A DNA stretch of 8,784 nt from Dehalococcoidia bacterium (GCA_003153955.1 PMCB01000048.1:20712-29495), one strand, 5' to 3'; counted from the stretch's first letter, positions 1 to 5,377 are shown. Numbers and translations are program-made. Notes: generated by a model not told the origin, from the sequence alone.

Positions 1-66
1 CTGGACGACTTTATTGCCCTCGGATTGACTGCGATGCAGGGCGCGGCGGAAAGTCTGGGGTTGTAA
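1..66 (+). CDS. 3' end of an unidentified protein gene
   Basis: The first reading frame is open from base 1 to a TAA stop at 64-66 and would give the last 21 residues of a protein ending AESLGL. The codons are G+C-rich (GCG, CTG, GGC) like those of the real genes in this window, and the sequence turns A+T-rich and repeat-bearing immediately after the stop, which supports a true gene end. The tail looks like an alanine-rich amphipathic helix. It is too short for family assignment and I do not recognise it. Confidence 0.45.
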   Translation: MDDFIALGLTAMQGAAESLGL

Positions 67-103
67 ATTCCAAATTCAAAATTCCAATACGCAATTGTTA
101 AGG

Positions 104-147
104 TTAGTCTCCTCGCCCCTTGAGGGAGAGGACTAAAGGTGAGGGGA
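104..147 (-). repeat. Palindromic repeat, short form (reverse orientation)
   Basis: This segment folds as an interrupted stem: TTAGTC (104-109) with GACTAA (131-136), and inside it CCTC (111-114) with GAGG (128-131) and a CCC/GGG pair around a short loop. Read on the minus strand it begins CCCTCACCTTTAGTCCTC and ends GGGCGAGGAGACTAA. That matches the arms of the repeats at 1078-1119 and 2033-2100, so it is a third member of one family. It lies just after the partial gene at 1-66 and could contribute to 3'-end formation, although there is no U-tract. Confidence 0.65.
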
Positions 148-152
148 CATTG

Positions 153-175
153 TACACTTTACGCAGTAAATGTGT
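153..175. repeat. Small near-perfect dyad
   Basis: ACACTTTAC and GTAAATGTGT face each other across GCA, with one bulged base. No adjacent gene start makes an operator role testable from sequence alone. A similar dyad (TACATTTG...CAAATGTA) occurs at 978-1002. Confidence 0.35.
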
Positions 176-204
176 AAGCGTTGTAACTTATTGTTCCCCC
201 CCTT

Positions 205-244
205 GTCATTCCTGCGCAGACAAGAATCCATCCCCATAACCCCC
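205..244 (+). repeat. Degraded GTCATTCCTGCG...GAATCC repeat
   Basis: GTCATTCCTGCG (205-216) followed by GAATCCATCCCC is the flank pattern of the palindromic repeat at 1203-1230, in the opposite orientation. The hairpin arm has decayed (GCGCAGACAAGAAT in place of a clean GCAGGAAT), so only the ATTC/GAAT ends still pair. Confidence 0.5.
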
Positions 245-280
245 AAACCATTATAAAACCCTAAAACCAGGTATCCATTT

Positions 281-301
281 TCTCTCCTTTGTAAGGAGAG
301 A
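281..301. repeat. Perfect 9-bp hairpin
   Basis: TCTCTCCTT (281-289) pairs perfectly with AAGGAGAGA (293-301) across a TGT loop. The arms resemble the CTCC/GGAG-rich stems in the element at 506-655 and in the other spacer repeats, so it probably belongs to the same loose class. Confidence 0.6.
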
Positions 302-355
302 GGCAAGAGAGAATTACTAATGCCAGTCTTACCAGGCTATTCAATAGAGAGAAAG

Positions 356-385
356 ATTCTTCGTGCGCCTGAGGCGCATCAGAAT
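356..385. repeat. Strong 30-bp dyad around GCGCC
   Basis: TGCGCCT (364-370) and AGGCGCA (372-378) are perfect arms around a single central G. An outer pair, ATTCT (356-360) with AGAAT (381-385), extends the dyad. On the plus strand it is followed by a T-rich stretch (GTGTATTATTTTC), so it could act as a weak terminator. No gene ends close by, and a decayed mobile palindrome is an equal possibility. Confidence 0.5.
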
Positions 386-505
386 GTGTATTATTTTCTA
401 TTTAGCAATTTCACAAAACTATTTTAGCAATTAATTATGCGCTGCCCCTCGCGGTAAACAGGATAATGAGCTGCGATTTGAGATTTTGTCCCAAACTGGA
501 ATCAT

Positions 506-655
506 TTTGCCGAAACGGTGCTTAAAATTCCCCTGTGTAAATTGTGGTGTAAATCCCTCTTAATCTCCCTTTACAAAAGGGAGAAGATTCCTACTCTCCC
601 TCCTTTTTAAGGAGGGATTAAGGGAGAATTTCAGGGGAATGCCCCATTCGGCAAA
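506..655. mobile_element. MITE-like element with nested inverted repeats
   Basis: A 150-bp unit has outer inverted ends TTTGCCGAA (506-514) and TTCGGCAAA (647-655), and a second inner pair ATTCCCCTG (527-535) and CAGGGGAAT (632-640). Between these lie two hairpins: TCTCCCTT/AAGGGAGA (564-571 with 577-584) and TCCCTCCTT/AAGGAGGGA (597-605 with 609-617). There is no room for a coding sequence. This layout is what a miniature inverted-repeat element would show. I found no clear target-site duplication, so mobility is inferred and not demonstrated. Confidence 0.5.
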
Positions 656-699
656 TTTGCAGTTGAATTCTTTACTTCGACTGCGACTTCCAATATTTA

Positions 700-912
700 C
701 CCTTTACTGGGCGCTATGGGTCTGGTTCTGACGAGACTCAGCCGGTCAAGCAACACTCTCAAGGAGGTGCCTTGTGGATGGAGCTGTTAACAGGTCCCGC
801 GGCTGTTCATTACCGTTTGTTGGTCGCTAAGTAAGGGCGCTCCCAGCAGCCCAGTTGACCCCACGGCCACCTCAGGCATGACGAAGCGTTTAACGTACGC
901 GCTTAAAACGAT
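700..912 (-). ncRNA. Candidate structured non-coding RNA, family not recognised
   Basis: A G+C-rich island between A+T-rich flanks with no open frame of note and many complementary segments. Local hairpins: 718-723 with 734-739; 760-764 with 770-774; the near-palindrome GGAGCTGTTAACAGGTCC at 780-797; 835-841 with 845-852; and 884-888 with 900-904. A long-range alternative pairs 764-769 with 868-873, 774-777 with 861-864 and 786-791 with 854-859 (one G-U pair), closing a multi-branched core. The minus strand is favoured because consensus-like TTGACA and TATAAT boxes lie just upstream at 919-949. I checked by eye for hallmarks of tmRNA, RNase P RNA, SRP RNA, 6S RNA, T-box, cobalamin and SAM riboswitches and saw none. 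The ends are approximate and no clear terminator is visible. A decayed element is the alternative. Confidence 0.35.
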
Positions 913-918
913 AATGAT

Positions 919-949
919 ATTATATGACGGGTTATTGGTGGGGTGTCAA
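919..949 (-). promoter_or_regulatory. Consensus-like sigma-70 promoter facing the structured segment
   Basis: On the minus strand a perfect -35 box TTGACA (949 down to 944) is followed by a perfect -10 box TATAAT (924 down to 919). The 19-bp spacer is slightly longer than the optimal 17. Transcription would start around 912-910 and run into the G+C-rich structured block. Both hexamers being exact in an otherwise gene-free spacer makes chance less likely, but the long spacer lowers confidence. Confidence 0.45.
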
Positions 950-977
950 GCGTTTTTTGTCGCTATTTTGGGTTGTG

Positions 978-1002
978 TACATTTGCCTTAAAGACAAATG
1001 TA
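978..1002. repeat. Perfect 8-bp dyad
   Basis: TACATTTG (978-985) pairs with CAAATGTA (995-1002) across a 9-base gap. It lies upstream of the promoter-like boxes for the minus strand, so it might bind a regulator or be another small palindromic repeat. The sequence does not decide between these. Confidence 0.4.
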
Positions 1003-1043
1003 TTTCGGCCTGCGAGCCTCAAGATTTTGTCACCTCTTTTAGG

Positions 1044-1067
1044 AGCTGTCAGCAAACAGCTATCAGC
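1044..1067. repeat. Short tandem repeat with hairpin
   Basis: AGCTGTCAGC (1044-1053) and AGCTATCAGC (1058-1067) are direct repeats with one mismatch and a 14-base period. AGCTGT (1044-1049) also pairs with ACAGCT (1056-1061), so the unit can form a hairpin. Confidence 0.45.
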
Positions 1068-1077
1068 TTTGTTGTAC

Positions 1078-1119
1078 ACCCTCACCCTAACTCTCTCCCC
1101 TCAAGGGCGAGGGAACTAA
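1078..1119 (+). repeat. Palindromic repeat, short (uninterrupted) form
   Basis: CCCTCACCCTAACTCTCTCCC, TCAA loop, then GGGCGAGGGAACTA. The stem pairs CTCTCCC-like sequence with GGGCGAGGGA. This is the intact short version of the family: the copy at 2033-2100 has the same arms but carries an extra stretch between CTCCC and CCTCAAGGG. Confidence 0.7.
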
Positions 1120-1140
1120 CCGGTGTGGGAGCAGGATCGA

Positions 1141-1192
1141 GGGGGAGATTGCCACGGCCTTATTTGCGGATAAGGATAAGGTCTCGCAATGG
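1141..1192 (+). repeat. GAGATTGC...GCAATG repeat with an internal hairpin
   Basis: ATTGC (1148-1152) pairs with GCAAT (1186-1190) as the outer stem of a palindromic repeat type common in many bacterial genomes (GAGATTGC ... CGCAATG). The inside is occupied by a separate hairpin, CCTTAT (1158-1163) with ATAAGG (1170-1175). As in other repeats here, the centre looks replaced or invaded by unrelated sequence. Confidence 0.5.
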
Positions 1193-1202
1193 AAGCGGGT
1201 GG

Positions 1203-1230
1203 TGGATTCCTGCTTTCGCAGGAACGACAA
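1203..1230 (-). repeat. GTCGTTCCTGCGAAAGCAGGAATCC palindromic repeat
   Basis: TTCCTGC (1207-1213) pairs perfectly with GCAGGAA (1218-1224) across TTTC. Flanks GGAT and CGACAAT mark it as the intact counterpart of the decayed copy at 205-244, in reverse orientation. The ATTCC/GGAAT architecture resembles the dRS3-type repeats described in Neisseria and similar elements in many other genomes. The likeness is in layout only and does not show common origin. Confidence 0.65.
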
Positions 1231-1299
1231 TGGGGGATTCGGGCAACCTTCGGCTGTTAGCAATTATCACGCTTTCTTCGTAACCTGAGAAACCCTCGA

Positions 1300-1364
1300 C
1301 TTTAATTCCTCTCCCTCGTGCCTCCGGGACTTCCTGCTTCGCTTACAGTCTGCAAGGGAGGAAG
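1300..1364 (+). repeat. Palindromic repeat, interrupted form
   Basis: Outer arms TTCCTCTCCCT (1306-1316) and AGGGAGGAA (1355-1363) pair with a two-base bulge. Between them lie about 38 bases beginning with the core CGTGCCTCCGGGACT (1317-1331), which recurs with one difference at 2059-2073 inside another interrupted repeat. The short family form (1078-1119) has only a small loop at this point, so extra sequence appears to have entered the loop. It sits about 85 bases upstream of the superoxide dismutase gene. Confidence 0.6.
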
Positions 1365-1451
1365 TTTGCATTGAAATAAGACTTTTGTCACATACCCTTC
1401 AATTAAGATGTACTACAGTAGAGACAACTATTTTAAATAAGGAGAATGAAA

Positions 1452-2027
1452 ATGGCTTATACTGCGAAGGATTTCAATTCACTCATCGGTATGCAGGGTT
1501 TCAGCGACACCTTAATCAAGAATCATTTTACGCTTTATGGGGGATATGTCACCAACACCAATAAATTGACAGATGCTTTGACCGCGATGCTCAAAGAAGG
1601 CAAGACGGGGGTGCCGGAATATGCCGAACTGAAGCGGCGGATGGGCTTCGAGTTTAACGGTATGCGGCTGCATGAACTTTATTTCGACAACCTCGGCGGT
1701 AAAACTTTAGCCAATGTTGAGAGCAAATTCACTAAAAAAGTCGCCGCGGCTTTCGGCAGTTATGAAGCCTGGGAAGCTGACTTCAAAGCGGTCGGTGCGA
1801 TGCGGGGCATCGGCTGGGCAGTGCTGTATCAGGACTGGAACGGCCAACTTTTCAATCAGTGGATCAACGAGCATGAGACCGGTCATCTGGCCGGCTGTAC
1901 GCCCGTGCTGGTGATGGATGTTTTCGAACATGCTTACATGCTGGACTACCAGCTGAAACGGGCGGATTATATCACCGCTTTCTTCAAGAATATCAACTGG
2001 GAAAATGTCGAGAAGAGAATTAAATAG
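1452..2027 (+). CDS. sodA: Superoxide dismutase, Fe/Mn family
   Basis: Converts superoxide to oxygen and hydrogen peroxide in the cytoplasm. The 191-residue length fits the family. The metal ligands are visible: His25 (in NHFTLYGGYV), His74 (in LHELYF), Asp156 and His160 (in DVFEHAY). His145 in GHLAG sits where archaeal Fe-SODs such as Sulfolobus have an outer-sphere His (NHIAE), unlike the Gln of the E. coli enzymes, so an iron-using, archaeal-like branch is likely. The metal cannot be fixed from sequence. I chose the ATG at 1452: AAGGAG (1439-1444) lies 7 bases before it, whereas the in-frame ATG at 1446 is only 1 base from that site. The gene stands alone between repeats, upstream of an oxygen-sensitive ferredoxin oxidoreductase, which suits an anaerobe needing oxygen protection. 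Whether it should be called sodA or sodB is not decided. Confidence 0.95.
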   Translation: MAYTAKDFNSLIGMQGFSDTLIKNHFTLYGGYVTNTNKLTDALTAMLKEGKTGVPEYAELKRRMGFEFNGMRLHELYFDNLGGKTLANVESKFTKKVAAAFGSYEAWEADFKAVGAMRGIGWAVLYQDWNGQLFNQWINEHETGHLAGCTPVLVMDVFEHAYMLDYQLKRADYITAFFKNINWENVEKRIK

Positions 2028-2032
2028 ACTTC

Positions 2033-2100
2033 ACCCTCACCTTAATCCTCTCTCCCGTCGTACCTCCGGGACTATAGCCCTCAAGGGCGAGGAGACTAAT
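2033..2100 (+). repeat. Palindromic repeat, interrupted form
   Basis: The arms CCCTCACCTTAATCCTC...CTCCC and CCTCAAGGGCGAGGAGACTAA are those of the short repeats at 1078-1119 and 104-147. Between CTCCC and CCTCAAGGG is an additional stretch of about 21 bases containing CGTACCTCCGGGACT (2059-2073), the same core seen at 1317-1331. It lies 6 bases after the superoxide dismutase stop codon and may double as the 3'-end hairpin of that transcript. Confidence 0.65.
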
Positions 2101-2115
2101 CGAATGAAAAGAATG

Positions 2116-2158
2116 ATGTTGCGAAGCAATGATGACATTATGTTGCTCCGCAATGATG
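2116..2158 (+). repeat. Two tandem mini-hairpins before korA
   Basis: ATGTTGCGAAGCAATGATG (2116-2134) and ATGTTGCTCCGCAATGATG (2140-2158) are 19-base direct repeats with a 24-base period, differing only in the three loop bases (GAA versus TCC). In each, TTGC pairs with GCAA. The second copy ends 4 bases before the Shine-Dalgarno run at 2163-2169, so these would lie in the leader of the korA message. Confidence 0.6.
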
Positions 2159-2174
2159 GAATGGGGGAGAGCCG

Positions 2175-3872
2175 ATGACCGCTGAAATAAACTTCATGGT
2201 GGGCGGGGAAGCGGGGCAGGGAGTGCAGTCGGTAGGGTTACTGCTGGCGAAAGCGATGGCCCGCTGGGGCTACTACGTTTTTGCCGACCAGGACTACGAA
2301 TCGCGGGTGCGCGGCGGCCACAACTTTTTCCGTATCCGGGCCTCCGATAGTCATGTCGAAGCAATCCGGGAATCCGTGGATATCCTGATTGCCTTAAATA
2401 AAGAAAGCATCGACCTGCACCGCCGCGAATTGACGAAGGGCGGCGTAATCGTTTATGACGGTGAAAAACTGCCGGGTCTGGCGGGCAACGATTTGATCAA
2501 CGTGCCGTTCACCAGCCTGGCCAAAGAAGAAGCCGGCGACGCGGTAATGGCCAACACCGTAGCTCTCGGCGCGGCGCTGGGACTGATCGGCTATGATGTC
2601 AATTTATTGAATGAATTATTGACCGGATTTTTCAGCGGGGAGTCCGGCGCGAAAAATGTCAAAGCCGCCAACGCAGGTTATGAACTGGCGCAGGAATTCG
2701 AAGGCGCGCAGAGAAAATTGACCCGCGGGGGTGAAGATAAACGGATGCTGCTGAACGGCAATGAAGCGATGGCCGTCGGGGCAATTGCCGCGGGCTGCAA
2801 ATTCATGTCGGCTTACCCGATGACGCCGATTACCTCAATCATGGAATATTTAGCGGCCCACAGCGCCGAATTCGGGCTGGTGGTCGTTCCCGCCGAAGAT
2901 GAAATATCGGCGATAAATATGACCGTCGGCGCCGGTTATACCGGTGTCCGGGCAATGACGGCGACTTCGGGCGGCGGGTTCTGCCTGATGGTGGAAGGCC
3001 TCGGTTTGGCGGCAATGACGGAAACCCCGATTGTCTTGATCGAAGGGACGCGGCCGGGTCCGGCCATCGGACTGCCGACGCGTACGGAGCAGGGCGATTT
3101 GGATTTTATTCTACATGCTTCTCACGGCGAATTTCCGCGGGTGGTTTTCGCCCCGGCTACCGTCGACGATTGCTTCAACTTGATGACTCAGGCTTTCAAC
3201 ATCGCAGAAAGATACCAGATGCCGGTTTTGCTGATTACCGATCACTATATGGCGAATTCTTATTTCACGGCGGATAAATTCGACCTGAGTAAAGTCACCA
3301 TCGACCGCGGGCTTTTATTTGACAAAAATAAAGCCGCCGGCGGTACGTATAAAAGATATGCTTATGCCGAATCGGGCATTTCGCCGCGGGCCTTCCCCGG
3401 CAACAGAGACGCTTTGGTGGTGGCAGATTCCGACGAGCATGATGAAGCCGGGCATTTGATCGAAGACGCAGAAACCCGCACGAAAATGATGGACAAGCGC
3501 TTTAAGAAAATGGATGGGCTGAAAAAAGAAATCGTCCCGCCGCGATATTACGGCGCGGACAACGCCGAGACGTTATTAATCGGCTGGGGCAGCACTTACG
3601 GCGTGATCAAAGAAGCGGCAGCGACCATGAACACAAGCGACAGCGCTTTCGGTCACCTCCATTTGAGCCAGATCTGGCCTTTCCCGGTTGAAGCAGTTTC
3701 AGCGGCGATGAAAAAAGCCAAACGTACTTATGTGATTGAAAATAATTTCACCGGGCAATTGGCCGGACTGATACGCGAGCAGACCGGATTAGCGGCGAAC
3801 AGTATCCTGAAGTACGACGGCCGGCCGTTTACGCCGGAGATTATTCTGGCGGAATTGAGGAAGCAGCGATGA
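2175..3872 (+). CDS. korA: 2-oxoacid:ferredoxin oxidoreductase, fused gamma-alpha subunit
   Basis: Part of the thiamine-diphosphate enzyme that oxidatively decarboxylates a 2-oxoacid (probably 2-oxoglutarate) to acyl-CoA and reduces ferredoxin; the reaction can run in reverse for carbon fixation. The 565 residues show the gamma domain first (about 1-185, with GGEAGQG at 10-16), then the pyrimidine-binding alpha domain (about 190-400: YPMTPITS 214-221, EDE 241-243 with the expected catalytic Glu, TATSGGG 262-268, GLPTRTEQGD 299-308), then a transketolase-C-like domain (about 460-560, with VIENNFTGQL). This fused order is typical of two-subunit enzymes such as that of Sulfolobus. GGGGGAG (2163-2169) is 5 bases before the ATG. 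The stop overlaps the korB start. The exact 2-oxoacid cannot be read from sequence: 2-oxoglutarate is the usual annotation, but broad 2-oxoacid use or pyruvate is possible. Confidence 0.93.
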   Translation: MTAEINFMVGGEAGQGVQSVGLLLAKAMARWGYYVFADQDYESRVRGGHNFFRIRASDSHVEAIRESVDILIALNKESIDLHRRELTKGGVIVYDGEKLPGLAGNDLINVPFTSLAKEEAGDAVMANTVALGAALGLIGYDVNLLNELLTGFFSGESGAKNVKAANAGYELAQEFEGAQRKLTRGGEDKRMLLNGNEAMAVGAIAAGCKFMSAYPMTPITSIMEYLAAHSAEFGLVVVPAEDEISAINMTVGAGYTGVRAMTATSGGGFCLMVEGLGLAAMTETPIVLIEGTRPGPAIGLPTRTEQGDLDFILHASHGEFPRVVFAPATVDDCFNLMTQAFNIAERYQMPVLLITDHYMANSYFTADKFDLSKVTIDRGLLFDKNKAAGGTYKRYAYAESGISPRAFPGNRDALVVADSDEHDEAGHLIEDAETRTKMMDKRFKKMDGLKKEIVPPRYYGADNAETLLIGWGSTYGVIKEAAATMNTSDSAFGHLHLSQIWPFPVEAVSAAMKKAKRTYVIENNFTGQLAGLIREQTGLAANSILKYDGRPFTPEIILAELRKQR

Positions 3873-4726
3873 CAGTAAAAATGGAAGATTACAACGGATT
3901 GACGCCGTCCTGGTGTCCCGGCTGCGGGAATTTCGGTATCCTGTCCGCGGTGAAAAAAGCGCTGGTGGAACTGAACATCGACCCGCATGATTTGTTATTA
4001 GTGTCAGGTATCGGACAGGCAGGGAAGCTGCCGCACTATACGAAGGGGAACGTCTTTAATTCGCTGCACGGGCGCCCCATGCCGCCGGCGGTGGCAGCCA
4101 AGATATGCAACCGCGACCTGAAAGTCATAGCCATCAGCGGGGACGGGGACGGCTACGGCGAAGGCGGGAACCATTTCATCCATGCCGCGCGGCGCAACCA
4201 CGATATTACTTACCTGGTACATGACAACCAGATTTACGGCCTGACGAAAGGGCAGACATCCCCGACCAGCGATTTCGGTTTTGTGACCAAGACAACGCCG
4301 CAAGGAGCGCCGCCGCCGTTTAATCCGCTGGGAATTGCGATTGCGGCCGGGGCGACTTTAGTGGCGCGGTCTTTTGCCGGGGATATCGAACATCTTTCAC
4401 AAATGATTAAAGAAGGCATCAACCACAAAGGTTTTGCTTTGATAGATATTTTGCAGCCGTGCGTTTCTTTCAACCACAAGAACACTTATGCCTGGTACAA
4501 GGAAAGGGTATACAAGCTGGATACCGATGCAAGCTATAATCCAGCCGATAAATTCGCGGCGTTCAAGAAAGCGCAGGAATGGGGAGAGCGTATCCCCATC
4601 GGGGTTTTTTACCGGGAGGATAAGCCGGTTTATGAGAGCGAATTCCCGGCGCTGGAAAAGGGGACGCTGGTTTCACAGGCAATTGAGCCGATGAAGGCAG
4701 AAAAATTACTGGCGGAGTTCTTTTAA
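3869..4726 (+). CDS. korB: 2-oxoacid:ferredoxin oxidoreductase, beta subunit
   Basis: The partner of korA. It holds the thiamine diphosphate and the [4Fe-4S] cluster that passes electrons to ferredoxin. The 285-residue protein has the cluster motif WCPGCGN (Cys16, Cys19), the diphosphate/Mg site GDGDGYGEGGNHF (91-103) and the NQIYGLTKGQTSPTS signature (120-134). Cys198 (LQPCVSF) is a further expected ligand. The ATG overlaps the korA stop as ATGA, and GAGGAAG (3857-3863) lies 5 bases before it, so the two subunits are translationally coupled. Oddity: where the Sulfolobus-type enzymes have SGIGC, with a third cluster Cys, this protein reads SGIGQ (Gln50). Cys80 (KICNRD) is the only other cysteine. 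Related bacterial and archaeal KorB with SGIGQ seem to exist from memory, so this may be a subfamily trait and not damage. Confidence 0.93.
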   Translation: MTVKMEDYNGLTPSWCPGCGNFGILSAVKKALVELNIDPHDLLLVSGIGQAGKLPHYTKGNVFNSLHGRPMPPAVAAKICNRDLKVIAISGDGDGYGEGGNHFIHAARRNHDITYLVHDNQIYGLTKGQTSPTSDFGFVTKTTPQGAPPPFNPLGIAIAAGATLVARSFAGDIEHLSQMIKEGINHKGFALIDILQPCVSFNHKNTYAWYKERVYKLDTDASYNPADKFAAFKKAQEWGERIPIGVFYREDKPVYESEFPALEKGTLVSQAIEPMKAEKLLAEFF

Positions 4727-4752
4727 CCCCGTATTTGTTCAATGACTGTGAT

Positions 4753-4883
4753 TTCTCCCTCATCGTATACGTTTGCTTCGACGTAATTCTACCGAAGCAA
4801 ATTACCTTCGGCCTTCTCTACATTTACTTCGAATAGGCTCAGTAAAGTACCTGCATCTGCGGTCTTCGGCCGGCAAGGGAGAA
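4753..4883. repeat. Composite palindromic element in the korB-CoA-binding gene spacer
   Basis: Outer arms TTCTCCCT (4753-4760) and AGGGAGAA (4876-4883) enclose further dyads: a perfect TTTGCTTCG (4772-4780) with CGAAGCAAA (4793-4801), and TTTAC (4823-4827) with GTAAA (4842-4846). The outer arms and the GCAAGGGAG right end resemble the interrupted repeat at 1300-1364, so this looks like a larger, multiply interrupted member. It separates korB from the next gene and may end or attenuate the korAB transcript. Confidence 0.5.
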
Positions 4884-4929
4884 GAGAATAACGGCAAATG
4901 TGTCAGCAAACTAACATAAGGAGAAATAA

Positions 4930-5343
4930 ATGTCTGAAGTGAAAATATTGAAAAGTTTCCGTAACGTGGCAATGGTGGGGGCTTCCGCCGATCCGCAAAA
5001 GCCGAGCAACGTGGTGTTTAGATATCTGACTGTGCACGGTTATAATGTGGTTCCGGTTAACCCGACAATCGACGAAGTATACGGGCAGAAATGTTATCCG
5101 AGTCTGAGCGCGATTCCGGGGAAAATAGATGTGGTGGATGTCTTCCGCAAATCCGATGACGTCCCTGCAATTGTGGATGAAGCGATTAAAATCGGGGCGA
5201 AAGCTGTCTGGATGCAGGAAGGCGTGGTGAATAATGCCGCCGCCAAAAAGGCAGAGGCAGCCGGTTTGCTGGTGGTGATGGACAAGTGCATGCGGAAGGA
5301 ACATATGCGGCTGAGTGAGGAAGACGCGGAGTTTTTAGGGTAG
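4930..5343 (+). CDS. CoA-binding domain protein, YccU-like
   Basis: A 137-residue single-domain Rossmann-fold protein of the CoA_binding_2 family, likely cytoplasmic. The nucleotide-binding turn VAMVGASADPQKPS is near residue 14, followed by HGYNVVPVNP (about 36-45), a VDVFRKSDDVP segment (about 73-83), the KAVWMQEGVVNNAAA stretch and a MDKCMRKEH ending with one conserved Cys. These are the hallmarks of the YccU group, whose physiological role is not well established; CoA or a related nucleotide is assumed from fold similarity to succinyl-CoA synthetase alpha. AAGGAG (4918-4923) is 6 bases before the ATG. It follows korAB on the same strand but a 203-base palindromic spacer intervenes, so co-transcription is uncertain. 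The last plus-strand gene before the convergent junction. Confidence 0.88.
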   Translation: MSEVKILKSFRNVAMVGASADPQKPSNVVFRYLTVHGYNVVPVNPTIDEVYGQKCYPSLSAIPGKIDVVDVFRKSDDVPAIVDEAIKIGAKAVWMQEGVVNNAAAKKAEAAGLLVVMDKCMRKEHMRLSEEDAEFLG

Positions 5344-5356
5344 CCTATTTATATGG

Positions 5357-5377
5357 ATTCCCGATCAGGTCGGGAAT
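5357..5377. repeat. ATTCCCGA/TCGGGAAT hairpin
   Basis: ATTCCCGA (5357-5364) pairs perfectly with TCGGGAAT (5370-5377) around TCAGG. With flanks GG and GACA it is the same GGATTCC...GGAATGAC architecture as the repeats at 205-244 and 1203-1230 but with different arms. First of four hairpins packed into the convergent junction. Confidence 0.65.

Larger units (their letters stand above)
67..1451. other. Long gene-free, repeat-rich spacer
   Basis: About 1.4 kb without a convincing protein gene. It contains at least seven palindromic elements (described separately), a MITE-like unit, and a G+C-rich structured block at about 700-912 that may be a non-coding RNA. The only sizeable open frame (924-1283) translates palindromic repeats into peptides such as WIPAFAGTT, a well-known spurious product of such repeats, and has no ribosome-binding site. 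Stretches 386-505 and 1231-1299 show nothing I can name. Confidence 0.7.

Noticed and set aside
671..699. Plus-strand promoter TTTACT / TATTTA into the structured segment
   Set aside because: The 17-bp spacing is good, but the boxes match consensus at only 4 and 3 of 6 positions, much weaker than the minus-strand pair at 919-949.
724..760. Hammerhead ribozyme suggested by CTGACGA at 728-734
   Set aside because: A weak stem II can be drawn, but the required GAAA core and stem III with a cleavage site do not follow.
924..1283. Open frame of 119 codons in the 5' spacer
   Set aside because: It translates palindromic repeats (peptides like HPHPNSLPSRARE and WIPAFAGTT are known spurious products), has no ribosome-binding site and overlaps the promoter-like boxes.
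1410..1424. Operator for the superoxide dismutase gene (CTAC-A-GTAG dyad)
   Set aside because: Only four base pairs are symmetric and the flanking bases do not continue the dyad; too weak to support a regulator site.
67..1451. CRISPR array, given the many short repeats
   Set aside because: Repeats differ in sequence and spacing and are individually palindromic; there is no regular repeat-spacer pattern and no cas gene.
4903..5304. Minus-strand frame of 133 codons opposite the CoA-binding gene
   Set aside because: Its His- and Phe-rich translation resembles no family, and the plus-strand frame has a ribosome-binding site and a recognisable domain.
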